NCBI GenBank assembly: GCA_021769135.1
Contig: JAETTM010000012.1
Span: 1 to 64,000 of the forward strand
Origin: Lachnospiraceae bacterium
GTDB taxonomy: Bacteria > Bacillota > Clostridia > Lachnospirales > Lachnospiraceae
DNA length: 64,000 nucleotides
Reading direction: 5' to 3'
The notes beneath the pieces are model-generated. The model saw only the letters and a list, made by a program, of their open reading frames with translations. It had not been told where the DNA came from and searched no databases. The position numbers and the translations under genes are program-made. This document shows, one piece after another, positions 8,328 to 17,972 of the stretch. Position 1 is the first letter of the stretch; each line of letters starts with the position of its first letter.

Positions 8328-9554
8328 TTATGTTCCCTGCTCCTGCATCCTATATTCGCTTGGCGTAATCCCTGTCTCCTTCTTAAAACTTGAGTAAAAA
8401 TATGTCACATTCTCGTAACCGCACCGCAAAGCGATATCCCCTATTGGCAAATCGCTTTCCTTAAGCAGCCGCTGCGCGTTTTCCATCCGCACATTCATCA
8501 GATAACGGTTGATACCTATTCCGTTTATCGCCTTAAATACCATACCAATATAATTCGGCGTGAAATGCATGGATTTTGCAATAGAATCAATGGTCAGGCA
8601 AGACGCATACTGCGTCCGGATAATATGCTCTATCTCCGCAACAATCTGCTGCTTCCCCTTTTTCCTGTCGGTTCCCTGCCCTTGTAGGGCATTCGGCCAT
8701 GACAGGCTTTTTTGCCTAATCCTGTCATACAAGGCACCTGCGTCCATATCCCCTGCCTCGTCAAAAATTGCCTCCACCCGGACAGCTTTGCATTCCTGCC
8801 CTTCCAGGAATCTCCTGACAGCCTCTTCCAGCCGTTCCATCGTCTCCTTTATCCGCTCTTTCCCTGTGCGGAACACAGTAATCAGCCTGCCTTTATTCAT
8901 GCAAATACTAACCACTTTTCTGCAGTCATTCCTGCATTCTTTTATAAGCAAATCAATATTCCTGTCTATATGTTCCGTCCTCGCTTCATCAAAAATCGCT
9001 ATAATTTCGCCCAGATTGCCCTCGCCTTCATACAGCCAGCCCAGGTTCACCTGATTCGCCTGCTCCTGTTCCACCTTGATATTCATCAGCATCCTGCTAA
9101 TCAATGCCTGCCGGCCCAGTTTTAAATTCACCTCATAGTTATCTTTTATCTTATCATAAAGCTTTCTCTCCAATTCCTTTTCCGTTATCTGATCCACGGC
9201 CTTCTTTACGCTCCGAAGAAGCTGCATTTCATTCACCGGCTTGGTGAGATAAGCAAAAACATTCAGATTAATACCCTGTCTGGCATATTCGAAATCATCG
9301 TATGAACTGATAAACAATATCTTCGTCTCCGGCTGAAACTGGCGAATCTGCTCCGTCATTTCTATCGCATTCATCACCGGCATATTCACATCCGTCAAAA
9401 TAATATCCGGCCTCAGTTCCATCGCCATATTAAATCCCTGCATGCCATTGGCGGCCTCCCCGATAACCTGCACGCCTATCAATTCCCAGTCTATGCAATC
9501 TTTCAAAGCCTTTCTCTCAAAGCTTTCATCCTCTACAATAATCATTGTTGTCAT
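8328..9554 (-). CDS. YesN-type response regulator with AraC output domain
   Basis: This 408-residue protein has an N-terminal receiver domain with the acidic pocket VEDE near residue 8, the phospho-acceptor D55 in ILTDVNMPVM and the conserved Lys in YLTKPV near 105. A poorly conserved middle region follows. The last 100 residues are an AraC-type double helix-turn-helix with IAKSMHFTPNYIGMVFK and the closing IALRCGYENVTYFYSSFKK segment. The ATG at 9554 follows GGCGGGAA. It is paired with the YesM kinase 3 bases downstream and probably activates the neighbouring transport operon. Confidence 0.93.
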   Translation of the reverse strand: MTTMIIVEDESFERKALKDCIDWELIGVQVIGEAANGMQGFNMAMELRPDIILTDVNMPVMNAIEMTEQIRQFQPETKILFISSYDDFEYARQGINLNVFAYLTKPVNEMQLLRSVKKAVDQITEKELERKLYDKIKDNYEVNLKLGRQALISRMLMNIKVEQEQANQVNLGWLYEGEGNLGEIIAIFDEARTEHIDRNIDLLIKECRNDCRKVVSICMNKGRLITVFRTGKERIKETMERLEEAVRRFLEGQECKAVRVEAIFDEAGDMDAGALYDRIRQKSLSWPNALQGQGTDRKKGKQQIVAEIEHIIRTQYASCLTIDSIAKSMHFTPNYIGMVFKAINGIGINRYLMNVRMENAQRLLKESDLPIGDIALRCGYENVTYFYSSFKKETGITPSEYRMQEQGT

Positions 9555-9598
9555 ACAAGTTCCCGCCTCACACTTTCAGATGCCGGTTCATCCGCCCA

Positions 9599-11281
9599 TT
9601 ACCCGATTAATACCTTTTTCCCCTGAAAGGCAAACCCATATTTTCGAATCCTCTCATGCGAAATCCCTTTCGCCTCCAATATTGCCGAATACTCCATGTC
9701 CTCTATCTGAGCTAAAGCCCCTTTCACAGTATCTTCCAACGTTTTCTCTTCATCAGGGTCATGCACTTTAAACTCCATAATAATTGCATCGTCATTTTTA
9801 TTTAGCGGCTCCAGCATAACGTCATATCTCCCAAAACCGCTTTCCCGATTAGAGGTCATCGTGTAACGGTCTACCAGTTCCACCATTAATCCAAGAACAA
9901 AACCGTGATAAAACCGTTCTGGTTCCGCCTCTCGTGATGGCTTCTTTCCTGTGTCAAAATAACTGAATGTCGAAAGCGCCACTTTATTCATATAAATATT
10001 CATCGCCTTCACATCACCCAGCAGCAAGGCCTTTATAAAGTCATTATATGCCGGGGTAAATTCCGAAAACCACCCCTCTATCATCACTTCAAACATCAGA
10101 TGCACTTCCCAGTTGGTCAGCATCAGTTCGTATTCATCCCTTCCCCTTTTGTCCAGAAAATGCCGTTCTACCCGCAAGTAACCTCCCGCAAGCAGCAAAC
10201 TCCAAACCGAACTTTCCCTGCTGTCCAGTTGATAATATACAATCTGTTCATCCATTCGCGTGCGGAATGACTCGCCTTTTAAAAGCTTTTCCATAGTAAG
10301 CTTTATATTTCTGTTCCCCTCACGTATCAGTTTTCCTACCAGGCTATTGCTGCTTGTATTTGCCCAATATGGCGCAAACTTTCCAGTTTTCAGATAATTC
10401 AGTATTGACCATGGATTATAAATATCCCGCTGATTGCCAAAGGAAAATCCATCATACCACCACTTTACCTCTGACATTTGCCCTTCCATGCCATACTCTT
10501 TTAAAGCTTCATATACTTCATCCTCTGTAAAGCCAAAACTCTCTGCATACATATCCGAAGTCGATGTTATCACTGTCAGATTATTTAAATCAGAAAAAAT
10601 AGATTCTTTACTGATTTTTGTAATACCGGTCATAATAGCACGTTCCAGACAGAAATTTGTCTTAAATGTGGCATTAAATAGGCTTCTTATAAATGTAATC
10701 AGTTCTTCCCAGTATCCGTGCACATATGCTTCCTGTAGAGGCGTATCGTATTCATCCAAAAAAATAAGCACCTGTTTTCCATAGTATCTCATCAAATAAT
10801 TGGACAAAGCGTTTAAAGCATCCGTTGCGATATAATCTTCCATATCATCGGATACGCTTCTGTAAAATTCTTTCTCATTTTCATTTAGCTTTCCGCTTTC
10901 CAATAGGAAGTCAAATTTATTATACAAATTGGAGATAATACGGCATATTTTCTTCTTGGCATTCGGGCAGACGGTCTCTTTTACATCGGCAAAACTCAAT
11001 GTAATCACAGGGAAAGTCCCTTGCAGGCATCGATACTTTTCGTCCTCCCATATGGAAAGCCCTTGAAACAGTTCTCCCCGCCCTGCATATTCTACAGAAA
11101 AAAATTGCTCCAACATGCTCATATTCAAAGTCTTCCCAAAGCGTCTGGGCCGGGCAATCAAAGTTACATCATCCTTGCTTTCCCACCACTCTTTAATAAA
11201 ATTCGTTTTATCCACGTAAAAGCATTGATTTCGCCTTATTTTTTCGAAACTCTGGATTCCCATACCTACCGTTCTTGCCAT
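9599..11281 (-). CDS. AAA-ATPase-like protein with C-terminal PD-(D/E)XK nuclease fold (copy 1)
   Basis: This 560-residue protein belongs to the AAA_ATPase_like / DUF1703 group. The Walker A motif is ARPRRFGKT ending at about residue 51, and Walker B is [11 protein letters not shown] near 175. The C-terminal end has the nuclease-type triad D487 in GRYDVML and E503/K505 in IIMEFKV. The function of these genes is not established; nuclease or mobile-element-related roles are guesses. It is about 60 percent alike by eye to the gene at 35459 and opens with the same MARTV sequence. It stands alone, with its own promoter upstream, and no partner gene is visible. Confidence 0.85.
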   Translation of the reverse strand: MARTVGMGIQSFEKIRRNQCFYVDKTNFIKEWWESKDDVTLIARPRRFGKTLNMSMLEQFFSVEYAGRGELFQGLSIWEDEKYRCLQGTFPVITLSFADVKETVCPNAKKKICRIISNLYNKFDFLLESGKLNENEKEFYRSVSDDMEDYIATDALNALSNYLMRYYGKQVLIFLDEYDTPLQEAYVHGYWEELITFIRSLFNATFKTNFCLERAIMTGITKISKESIFSDLNNLTVITSTSDMYAESFGFTEDEVYEALKEYGMEGQMSEVKWWYDGFSFGNQRDIYNPWSILNYLKTGKFAPYWANTSSNSLVGKLIREGNRNIKLTMEKLLKGESFRTRMDEQIVYYQLDSRESSVWSLLLAGGYLRVERHFLDKRGRDEYELMLTNWEVHLMFEVMIEGWFSEFTPAYNDFIKALLLGDVKAMNIYMNKVALSTFSYFDTGKKPSREAEPERFYHGFVLGLMVELVDRYTMTSNRESGFGRYDVMLEPLNKNDDAIIMEFKVHDPDEEKTLEDTVKGALAQIEDMEYSAILEAKGISHERIRKYGFAFQGKKVLIG

Positions 11282-11339
11282 ATTTACACGTCACGCCTCT
11301 CCTTTAATCTTCTTTCCCTTCTATCATTTTTACATATTA

Positions 11340-11368
11340 ATTATATCCTAATTTTTGTATTAAGTAAA
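11340..11368 (-). promoter_or_regulatory. promoter of the AAA/nuclease gene at 9599-11281
   Basis: On the minus strand, TTTACT (11368-11363) and a perfect TATAAT (11345-11340) are separated by exactly 17 bases. The box lies about 60 bases before the start codon. A nearly consensus sigma-A promoter implies that this lone gene is transcribed independently of its carbohydrate neighbours. Confidence 0.7.
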
Positions 11369-11395
11369 GCAAGCTGAAAACAGACTGTTAACTAA

Positions 11396-11431
11396 ATAGG
11401 CCACGTACCCATTATCCGGTACGTGGCCTAT
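11396..11431. terminator. strong 14-bp hairpin terminator
   Basis: ATAGGCCACGTACC (11396-11409) is the perfect complement of 11418-11431 around an 8-base loop. On the minus strand it lies about 100 bases after the GH31 stop and is followed by ATTTAGTT. It should end transcripts of the xyloside operon before the AAA gene promoter. Confidence 0.7.
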
Positions 11432-11487
11432 ATTGACGCATAACTTTTGCAGCTTCTATAGGATATTCTTATAGTCTTGCAGTTCAT

Positions 11488-11515
11488 GAAAAATCCCAAT
11501 GCACTTAACTTGGGA
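11488..11515 (-). terminator. short terminator just after the YicI-like gene
   Basis: On the minus strand TCCCAA and TTGGGA form a 6-bp stem around a 10-base loop, followed at once by TTTTTC. It lies 13 bases after the GH31 stop codon and probably acts with the larger hairpin at 11396-11431. Confidence 0.5.
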
Positions 11516-11527
11516 GTTTAATTCCTT

Positions 11528-13780
11528 TCACCCCAGCACAATCTCCCTACCGGAGTCCACCGCTTCTTCCACCTTCCAGCCTTTTCCGCCTTTAACAGCG
11601 ACCATAATCTTCCCGTTTTCCGCCGTCGCTTCCGCTGTCATCCCATCCTGTCCATCCATGTAGGGAACTGTCATATGAATCTTAGCCCCTTCCCGGATAC
11701 CGTATAATTTCAGGGTTGTGTCTTCAGTATAATCATAATCCGGCCTGTCATCGCATTTTCCTATGGCCAGCACCGTATTTTCCCTGACCATTAACGGAAG
11801 ATGGAAATAGTCAAAGGTTTCCGTATACCATTTTCCGCCTTCTTTTACTTCATTGGTCAGATAATTCGTCCATATTCCTTCCGGCAGATAATAGGATACT
11901 TCCCCGCTTTCTTTGAAAACCGGCGCCACAAGCAGGGAATCCCCCAGCATGTACTGTCTGTCCAGAGTCTCGCAGGTCAAGTCCCCCGGGAACTCCAGGA
12001 ACATCGGACGCATCATGGGAACCCCTTCCCTATGGGCTTTTACCGCCTGGGCATAAAGGTAAGGCATCAGCGAGCATTTTAACTTCACAAACTTCCTGAG
12101 CACGCCGCAGGCTTCCTCGTCAAACAGCCAGGGCACTCTATAGGAAGTGGAGCCGTGAAGCCTGCTATGGGAACTAAGCAGTCCAAAGGCGCACCAGCGT
12201 TTATATACATCCGCAGAGGCGGTCTGCTCGAAGCCTCCGATATCATGGCTCCAAAATCCATAACCGCATGCTGACAGGGAAAGCCCTCCCCGCAAATCCT
12301 CCGCCATGGAAGGATATGTGGCCGTACAGTCGCCGCCCCAATGAACGGGGAACTTCTGCCCTCCTGCCGCCGTGGAGCGGGCGAAAACAAGAGCTTTATC
12401 CCTCCCCATTCTTCTTTCCAACAGCTCAAACACTGTCTTATTATACAAATACGCATAGTAGTTGTGCATTTTCACCGTATCAGAGCCGTCATAATATTGC
12501 ACTCCCGTCACAGGGATTCTTTCGCCAAAGTCCGTTTTAAAGCAATCCACGCCCATGTCGATGAGCCGTTCCAGCTTACTCTGATACCATTTGCATGCTT
12601 CCGGATTCGTAAAATCTACCAACGCCATCCCCGCCTGCCAGCGGTCGCACTGCCATACGGAGCCATCCAGATTTTTTACAAAATAGCCGTTGGCCATCCC
12701 TTCGTCAAACAACGCAGACTTCTGCCCGATATAACTGTTTATCCACACGCAGATATGAAGCCCCCGTTCCTTGTACCTCTTTAGCATCCCTTCCGGGTCT
12801 GGAAAAGTGTCTTTATCCCATTCGAAATTGCACCATTCATACCCCTTCATCCAGAAGCAGTCGAAATGGAAGGTATGCAAAGGGATATCCCTGTCCGCCA
12901 TCCCCTGGATAAAACCGGTCACCGTCTCTTCATCATAGCTTGTGGTAAAAGACGTGGTAAGCCAAAGGCCAAAGGACCAGGCGGGGGGGAGCGCCGGCAA
13001 ACCGGTCAGCCTGGTATAAAGCTGCACCGTTCCTTTCGGCGTCTCTCCATTCAGGATATAGTATTCCAGCCGTTCCGTCTCCACGCTGAACTGAACCCTT
13101 TCCACCTTTTCGCTTCCCACTTCAAAATGAACGTCGCCGGCATGGCCTACGAAAACGCCATAGCCCTTATTGGTAAGATAAAAAGGTACGTTCTTATAGG
13201 TCTGCTCCGAAGCCGTTCCGCCATCTTCATTCCAGATTTCCACCGTCTGCCCGTTTTTTACAAAAGGCGTATACCGCTCTCCCAATCCATAAACATATTC
13301 CCCTACATCTAACAGAAGCTGTTCCACCATATAATTTTTCTTCGTATTTTGGTTGCGCATATAGGCCAGATTCCTGAAGCTGCTTTCCGTCAGCAGCCTG
13401 TTCCCGTCCACAAACTCCACTTTCCACCCATTGGCGGCTTTATGTATCACTGCGCTCGTATGCCCTGAGGTAAAAACAATCTTCTCTTCATCTTCTTTGA
13501 TGGATACGAAATCCCCCTCCTGCCCGCACACTTCATAATGGGGGCCTTTATATAAAGCCCCTTTAAAATGTACCGCCGAAACCTTGATTACATTTTCCAT
13601 AGGGCTGAAGAAGGTAACGGTCAGCAGGGGCTGATTCAAAGTGTCTCCCCGGTCTCCCATATGTTTTGTCGCCGCATAAACAACCAGCTCCTTGTCCTTT
13701 ATTTCCGCATCGTAATATTCCACTGCGTATACCGGGTCGATTTCCTCCCTGATACGCCAGTAACCGTTGGTGAATTTCAT
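11528..13780 (-). CDS. yicI: alpha-xylosidase, GH31 (YicI-like)
   Basis: This 750-residue GH31 enzyme lines up over its full length with E. coli YicI (772 residues), which releases alpha-xylose from isoprimeverose-type xylosides. The catalytic nucleophile is D417 in CFKTDFGERIPV, matching YicI D416, and the acid/base is D484 in HWGGDC, matching D482. It has no signal peptide, so it acts in the cytoplasm after uptake. AAGGAGG lies 6 bases before the ATG at 13780. It is the last gene of the operon containing the binding protein at 17973, two permeases and a second GH31, which suggests stepwise breakdown of imported xyloglucan-type oligosaccharides. Confidence 0.92.
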   Translation of the reverse strand: MKFTNGYWRIREEIDPVYAVEYYDAEIKDKELVVYAATKHMGDRGDTLNQPLLTVTFFSPMENVIKVSAVHFKGALYKGPHYEVCGQEGDFVSIKEDEEKIVFTSGHTSAVIHKAANGWKVEFVDGNRLLTESSFRNLAYMRNQNTKKNYMVEQLLLDVGEYVYGLGERYTPFVKNGQTVEIWNEDGGTASEQTYKNVPFYLTNKGYGVFVGHAGDVHFEVGSEKVERVQFSVETERLEYYILNGETPKGTVQLYTRLTGLPALPPAWSFGLWLTTSFTTSYDEETVTGFIQGMADRDIPLHTFHFDCFWMKGYEWCNFEWDKDTFPDPEGMLKRYKERGLHICVWINSYIGQKSALFDEGMANGYFVKNLDGSVWQCDRWQAGMALVDFTNPEACKWYQSKLERLIDMGVDCFKTDFGERIPVTGVQYYDGSDTVKMHNYYAYLYNKTVFELLERRMGRDKALVFARSTAAGGQKFPVHWGGDCTATYPSMAEDLRGGLSLSACGYGFWSHDIGGFEQTASADVYKRWCAFGLLSSHSRLHGSTSYRVPWLFDEEACGVLRKFVKLKCSLMPYLYAQAVKAHREGVPMMRPMFLEFPGDLTCETLDRQYMLGDSLLVAPVFKESGEVSYYLPEGIWTNYLTNEVKEGGKWYTETFDYFHLPLMVRENTVLAIGKCDDRPDYDYTEDTTLKLYGIREGAKIHMTVPYMDGQDGMTAEATAENGKIMVAVKGGKGWKVEEAVDSGREIVLG

Positions 13781-13849
13781 AGTCCGCCTCCTTTTCTACA
13801 CTGTTTTTTGTGCACAAAAACAATCCATATGTGAAACTTGCTCCTTTGA

Positions 13850-15850
13850 CTAAAATTTACGTCCGTTTCTTATGAATACCGGCAATTGAGCCAATGGAGC
13901 ATCCGCCTCCACTTCTTCGCCGCCTTGATAGGCCGCTCCGGTAAAATAATGTGTCCACTCGCTGCCTTCAGGCAAATATACTTTCCTCTTTCTCATCCCT
14001 TCATACAGTATCGGAGCCACTAATACATCCGGGCCGAACATATATTCATCTTCCGTCTCCCAAGCCGTTTTGTCTTCCGGGAAATCGTAGAACAGGGGCC
14101 TCATTACCGGAGTACCTTTCTCATGGGCCGCTTTCATCAACTCCGTAATATAAGGTTTCATTTTCTCCCTCAAGTTTAAATAGGTTTTGCAGATTTCATA
14201 TGCCTCATCCCCAAAAGACCACACTTCGTTGTCCGCTCCCGAGACGCATGCCGCTCCCCCTTCCGTTCCCATAGGCTCCTTTAAAGGTTCCCTATAACCG
14301 TGGAGACGCATTACCGGGCAAAACGCGCCGTATTCGAACCATCTTACCAGCAGTTCCTGAAATGCCGGGTCTTTGGGGTTTCCGCCATGAAAACCCCCGA
14401 TATCCGTAGTCCACCAGGGGATTCCCGCCATTCCCATATTCAGCCCGGCCGCAAGCTGATTCCTCAGGCTGGCAAAGCTGGAGTGGATATCCCCTGACCA
14501 TACGAGCGCACCGTATTTTTGAGAGCCCGCCCATGCACAACGCAGCAGATTAATAATGTTTTCCTGCCCTTCCGCTTTCATCCCATCAAAAAATGTCTTT
14601 GCATAAAAGAGGGGATAGCTGTTTCCGATTTGCACATTAGGGCCCAAATAATAGCGGTAATTATCAAAATCATAAATGCTGTATTCCGGTTCCGCCTCAT
14701 CCAGCCAGAAAATCCTTATCCCTTTCTTATAATAATTTTCTTTGGCTTTCTGCCATACATACTCCCTGGCTTTCGGGTTGGTGGCATCATAATGGATGGT
14801 ATTTCCCTGGAAATCCATGGCAATACGGAATCCCCTGTCAGTACGTATTAAATATCCTTTCTCTTTCATTTCCTGGAAGTTTTCGCTCCGATAATCCACT
14901 GTAGGCCAAATGGAAACCATTAGCTCAATCCCCATTTCTTTCAGTTCTTTTATCATCTTATCAGGATTCGGCCAATATTTCAAATCAAACTTCCAATCCC
15001 CCTGCAGCGGCCAATGGAAGTAGTCGATGACAATGACGGATATAGGCAGCCCCCTTTTCTTATATTCCCTCGCCACATCCAAAAGTTCTTCCTGTGTCTG
15101 ATAACGGAGTTTGCATTGCCAGAACCCCATGGCATATTCGGGCATCATAGGCACCGTGCCCACAGCTTTCCCATAGGCTTCTTCGATTTCCGCCGGGCTG
15201 TCGCCCGCTGTAATCCAATAGTCCATACCTTTCGTGGAATATGCTTCCCATGTGGTAATATTACTGCCAAACACCACGCGGCCCACCGCCGGGTTGTTCC
15301 AAAGAAATCCATATCCCAGGGAAGATACGGCAAAAGGAACGCTGGCCTGGGAATTTCTTTGGGCCAGTTCCAGGTCGCTGCCTTTCAGATTCAGGTTCGG
15401 CTGTTGATACTGCCCCATGCCATATATTTTTTCCTTTGCATTGGACACAAACCTTAAAGACAGATGATAATCCCCGCCCGGTATCGGTTTAAATTCCCTG
15501 GCCTCCACTTCAAGGGCGCTGCAATAGTCCGCAAACACATCAAGGCGGTTTCTTAAGTATTCATCCAGCAGGATATCCCCTTTTTTATTGTAAAATGTCA
15601 TCTTCCCATAAGAGGAAATCCTGGCACGTATTTTCCCGTTTTCTATCTCGGCATGTTTCTCCTGCACCCTTATCCTGGCCTCGGTTGCCATAGCCGCCGG
15701 CCTTTCCTGCAAAGCCCAGTTTTCCTCCGGCATGGCCGCCATCTTTGATGCCCGTACCCTGAAGCTGTTCTCCCCCCAAGGCTCTATCCATAATTCCTCA
15801 GCATCATAATGATATTTAAGGCAATTGCCCTCTATCCTAAAAACATCCAT
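13850..15850 (-). CDS. GH31 family glycosidase (alpha-xylosidase/alpha-glucosidase type)
   Basis: This GH31 protein of about 666 residues has its nucleophile in RIFWLDEAEPE (about D384) and acid/base in LVWSGDIHSSF (about D454). IPWWTTDIGGFHGG and PVMRLHGYRE are the usual GH31 barrel motifs. The WLDEAEPE form differs from the KTDFGE of the YicI neighbour, so it belongs to another GH31 subgroup and probably cleaves a different linkage or chain end. No signal peptide is present. The second in-frame ATG (15850) is preferred because GGAG lies 8 bases upstream. Exact specificity, xyloside or glucoside, cannot be decided from sequence alone. Confidence 0.88.
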   Translation of the reverse strand: MDVFRIEGNCLKYHYDAEELWIEPWGENSFRVRASKMAAMPEENWALQERPAAMATEARIRVQEKHAEIENGKIRARISSYGKMTFYNKKGDILLDEYLRNRLDVFADYCSALEVEAREFKPIPGGDYHLSLRFVSNAKEKIYGMGQYQQPNLNLKGSDLELAQRNSQASVPFAVSSLGYGFLWNNPAVGRVVFGSNITTWEAYSTKGMDYWITAGDSPAEIEEAYGKAVGTVPMMPEYAMGFWQCKLRYQTQEELLDVAREYKKRGLPISVIVIDYFHWPLQGDWKFDLKYWPNPDKMIKELKEMGIELMVSIWPTVDYRSENFQEMKEKGYLIRTDRGFRIAMDFQGNTIHYDATNPKAREYVWQKAKENYYKKGIRIFWLDEAEPEYSIYDFDNYRYYLGPNVQIGNSYPLFYAKTFFDGMKAEGQENIINLLRCAWAGSQKYGALVWSGDIHSSFASLRNQLAAGLNMGMAGIPWWTTDIGGFHGGNPKDPAFQELLVRWFEYGAFCPVMRLHGYREPLKEPMGTEGGAACVSGADNEVWSFGDEAYEICKTYLNLREKMKPYITELMKAAHEKGTPVMRPLFYDFPEDKTAWETEDEYMFGPDVLVAPILYEGMRKRKVYLPEGSEWTHYFTGAAYQGGEEVEADAPLAQLPVFIRNGRKF

Positions 15851-15858
15851 ATTCATCT

Positions 15859-15896
15859 CTCCTATTCCAGTACCGCACTCGCCCTTCCGGCACCCA
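15859..15896 (-). repeat. leader repeat, copy C (before the GH31 gene at 15850)
   Basis: On the minus strand this 38-base segment begins ATGGG, contains GGAAGGGC and TGCGG.ACTGGAATAGGAG, and ends in the ribosome binding site of the GH31 gene. It resembles copies at 17703-17742 and 17807-17846. It contains a complete 11-codon ORF, ATG to TAG, whose stop overlaps the GGAG. Confidence 0.45.
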
Positions 15897-15931
15897 TTCT
15901 TTTTCTCTTGCAGAAAATTCCCGGCCGGCTT

Positions 15932-16762
15932 TTATCCTTTCACCGAACCGCTGGTCATGCCTTCTACGATGTGTTTCTGCATAGTTACGAAAATAAAGCA
16001 GCTGGGCAGTATCAGCAATACCCCGTATGCCATAATACTGTTCCATTTCGTGCCATATTGGTTCATGAAGGTATAAATCGCCGAAGTCATAGGGCGCATG
16101 GCTTCTTTTACATTAAAGGTCATGGAATAGGCCAAATCATTCCATGCAAATACAAAACTGAAACAAGCTGCCGTAATTACCGTAGGCTTGCAAATGGGAA
16201 GCGCTATTTTAAAAAATGCGGAAAATGCATTGCATCCGTCTATTTTGGCCGCATCTTCCAGCTCCTTGGGCATATTTAAAAATCCCGGGCGCAGCATCAG
16301 CACTACAAAAGGGATGGATATGGTTGCGGTAGACAGTATCGGCGCAAAATAGGAATTCAATATACCTAATTTGGAAAAAATCAGGAATAAAGGGGTCAGC
16401 ACCAAGGAAGCGGGGAGCATCTGGGTAATCAGGAAAACCAGAACAAAGATTTTCATTCCCCTCACCTTATATCTGGCCAGTCCATATGCCGCCGGCACTG
16501 AAAGGCAAAGGGCTAATGCCATAGAGCCAATGGCAATAATTACCGAGTTCTTTAAAGTGACAGAAAGGCTTCCTAACTGTTCCTGATAAGCCTTTAAGGT
16601 AAACTGCTGCGGCCAGAATGTAGGTACGGCGGCAAATATCTCATTGTCCAGTTTAAAGGAGTTAACTACTATCCAATAAAGCGGGAACAGGAAAATGCAG
16701 GCCACTATAACGGCCACTATGTTCATCAATATATTTTTTTGTTTTGCATTCAAATGCTTCAT
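15932..16762 (-). CDS. carbohydrate ABC transporter permease (MalG type)
   Basis: This 276-residue protein has six membrane spans and the EAA loop ELEDAAKIDGCNAFSAFFKIALPICKP near residue 180. It ends with HIVEGMTSGSVKG, typical of G-type permeases. AAAGGAG precedes the ATG at 16762 by 9 bases. It forms the membrane channel with the F-type permease upstream (33 bases apart) for the sugar captured by the lipoprotein at 17973. The ATPase is not encoded here and is probably a shared MsmK-like protein. Its place directly before two GH31 genes points to import of alpha-xylose-containing oligosaccharides, which is inference. Confidence 0.92.
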   Translation of the reverse strand: MKHLNAKQKNILMNIVAVIVACIFLFPLYWIVVNSFKLDNEIFAAVPTFWPQQFTLKAYQEQLGSLSVTLKNSVIIAIGSMALALCLSVPAAYGLARYKVRGMKIFVLVFLITQMLPASLVLTPLFLIFSKLGILNSYFAPILSTATISIPFVVLMLRPGFLNMPKELEDAAKIDGCNAFSAFFKIALPICKPTVITAACFSFVFAWNDLAYSMTFNVKEAMRPMTSAIYTFMNQYGTKWNSIMAYGVLLILPSCFIFVTMQKHIVEGMTSGSVKG

Positions 16763-16795
16763 ACTCTTACTCTCCTTTCTGTGATTTCCGCCGCC

Positions 16796-17695
16796 TTACA
16801 TCATTTCATCCCGTGAAATAGTCTTTAAATATATCAATGCTACGAGGAACAGGCAAATGAACAAAATATTCGCCACTGCCGCACCCTCGCCGAAATGGAA
16901 AAGCTGAAAAGACAGCTTGTAAGAGTAGGTGGATAATACTTCCGTAGCATCTACAGGGCCGCCCCCGGTCATAACATATACCAGGTCGAAGACCTTAAAA
17001 GTCAGCACAAAGCCCAGCACGAGGACGGACATAATCGTGGGCTTTAACAAAGGTACAGTAATCCGCACAAATTTCTGCCAGCCCGTTGCCCCGTCGATAG
17101 AAGCCGCCTCATAAATATCCGTAGATATATCGTTCAATCCTGTGGTAAGGAGAAGCATGTTAAACGGGATTCCCACCCAGGAATTAGCGATAATCAGCCC
17201 CAGCATCGCTGTATTTCCATTTAAAAGCCATCCGATAGGCTGGTCTATAATGTGCAGGCCCAATAAAATCGCATTGATAATGCCGTTCCCTTCCGCAAAC
17301 ATAAACTTAAAAACCAAAGCCGTTACCGTTACCGGAAGCATCCAACTGATTACGATAAAGCCGCGAATAGGTTTGGAAAAAGTAAACTTTTTTGCAAAAA
17401 ACATTGCAAAAAGAAATCCCAGAGAGAACTGAATTACCAGGCATCCTACCGTATACACAAAGGTATGCAGTAAGGCTTTCCGGAAGGTTACGTCCGCAAA
17501 TATTGCCTTATAATTGGCAAACCCCAGGAAATCCCTCGTATCGCTGCCCAAGGTCAACGCTGTCACATCCTGAAAACTGACAATCCAGTTATACACAATG
17601 GGATATCCTATAAATATCAACATATAAACCACTGCAGGAACGATAAAAAGATACCCAAGCATCTGTTCTTTCCTATCCATTTTATTTGCTCCCAT
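16796..17695 (-). CDS. sugar ABC transporter permease (MalF type)
   Basis: This 299-residue membrane protein has six predicted spans. Its coupling loop IYEAASIDGATGWQKFVRITVPLLKP lies near residues 195-220, and MTGGGPVDATEVLSTY is the usual F-subunit signature. AGGAGG lies 7 bases before the ATG at 17695. The ribosome binding site is part of a short repeated leader (see 17703-17742). A strong terminator stands between this gene and the binding-protein gene upstream, so the permeases are probably expressed at a lower level than the binding protein. Confidence 0.92.
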   Translation of the reverse strand: MGANKMDRKEQMLGYLFIVPAVVYMLIFIGYPIVYNWIVSFQDVTALTLGSDTRDFLGFANYKAIFADVTFRKALLHTFVYTVGCLVIQFSLGFLFAMFFAKKFTFSKPIRGFIVISWMLPVTVTALVFKFMFAEGNGIINAILLGLHIIDQPIGWLLNGNTAMLGLIIANSWVGIPFNMLLLTTGLNDISTDIYEAASIDGATGWQKFVRITVPLLKPTIMSVLVLGFVLTFKVFDLVYVMTGGGPVDATEVLSTYSYKLSFQLFHFGEGAAVANILFICLFLVALIYLKTISRDEMM

Positions 17696-17702
17696 TAGCT
17701 AT

Positions 17703-17742
17703 CCTCCTATTCCAGTTCCGCAAGCCCCCTTCCTTGGCCCAT
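17703..17742 (-). repeat. leader repeat, copy A (before the MalF-type permease)
   Basis: This 40-base segment on the minus strand starts ATGGGCC and ends GAATAGGAGG, the ribosome binding site of the permease gene. It contains an 11-codon ORF from ATG to TAG whose stop codon overlaps the AGGAGG. It is 24 of 25 bases identical to copy B over TTCCAGTTCCGCAAGCCCCC on the plus strand. Confidence 0.5.
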
Positions 17743-17806
17743 ATAGCAGAGCAATTTCTCGTCCGCTTCGCTGACGCGAAATCCTCTGGGGCCTTTCCTG
17801 GGGCCT

Positions 17807-17846
17807 TGCTGTTTCCAGTTCCGCAAGCCCCCTTTCCAGGAGCCAT
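17807..17846 (-). repeat. leader repeat, copy B (orphan copy)
   Basis: This copy lies between the terminator at 17877-17930 and copy A. It has one extra base that breaks the small ORF, and it has no ribosome binding site, so it looks like a duplicated and decayed leader. Between copies A and B the sequence GCGTCAGCGAAGC and two GGCCCC blocks form further small hairpins. Confidence 0.45.
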
Positions 17847-17876
17847 ATTGCAACTATACCATCCAAATTTTAAGCC

Positions 17877-17930
17877 AAAAAAACTCCACCACATCACAAT
17901 CTCAAATATTGTCCATGCGATGGAGTTTTT
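17877..17930 (-). terminator. intra-operon terminator after the binding-protein gene
   Basis: On the minus strand AAAAACTCCA pairs perfectly with TGGAGTTTTT, and the inner CATCGCA/TGTGATG extends the stem. A run of seven T follows. It lies about 45 bases after the binding-protein stop codon. Such a terminator typically lets the binding protein be made in excess over the downstream permeases and enzymes. Confidence 0.8.
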
Positions 17931-17972
17931 CATCCATTATTTTATTCTTTGTTCCTCTCTCTATTAACTTGT

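Noticed and set aside
17682-17933. An 83-codon minus-strand frame before the MalF-type permease
   Set aside because: It crosses the terminator at 17877-17930 and the leader repeats, and overlaps the permease start in another frame.
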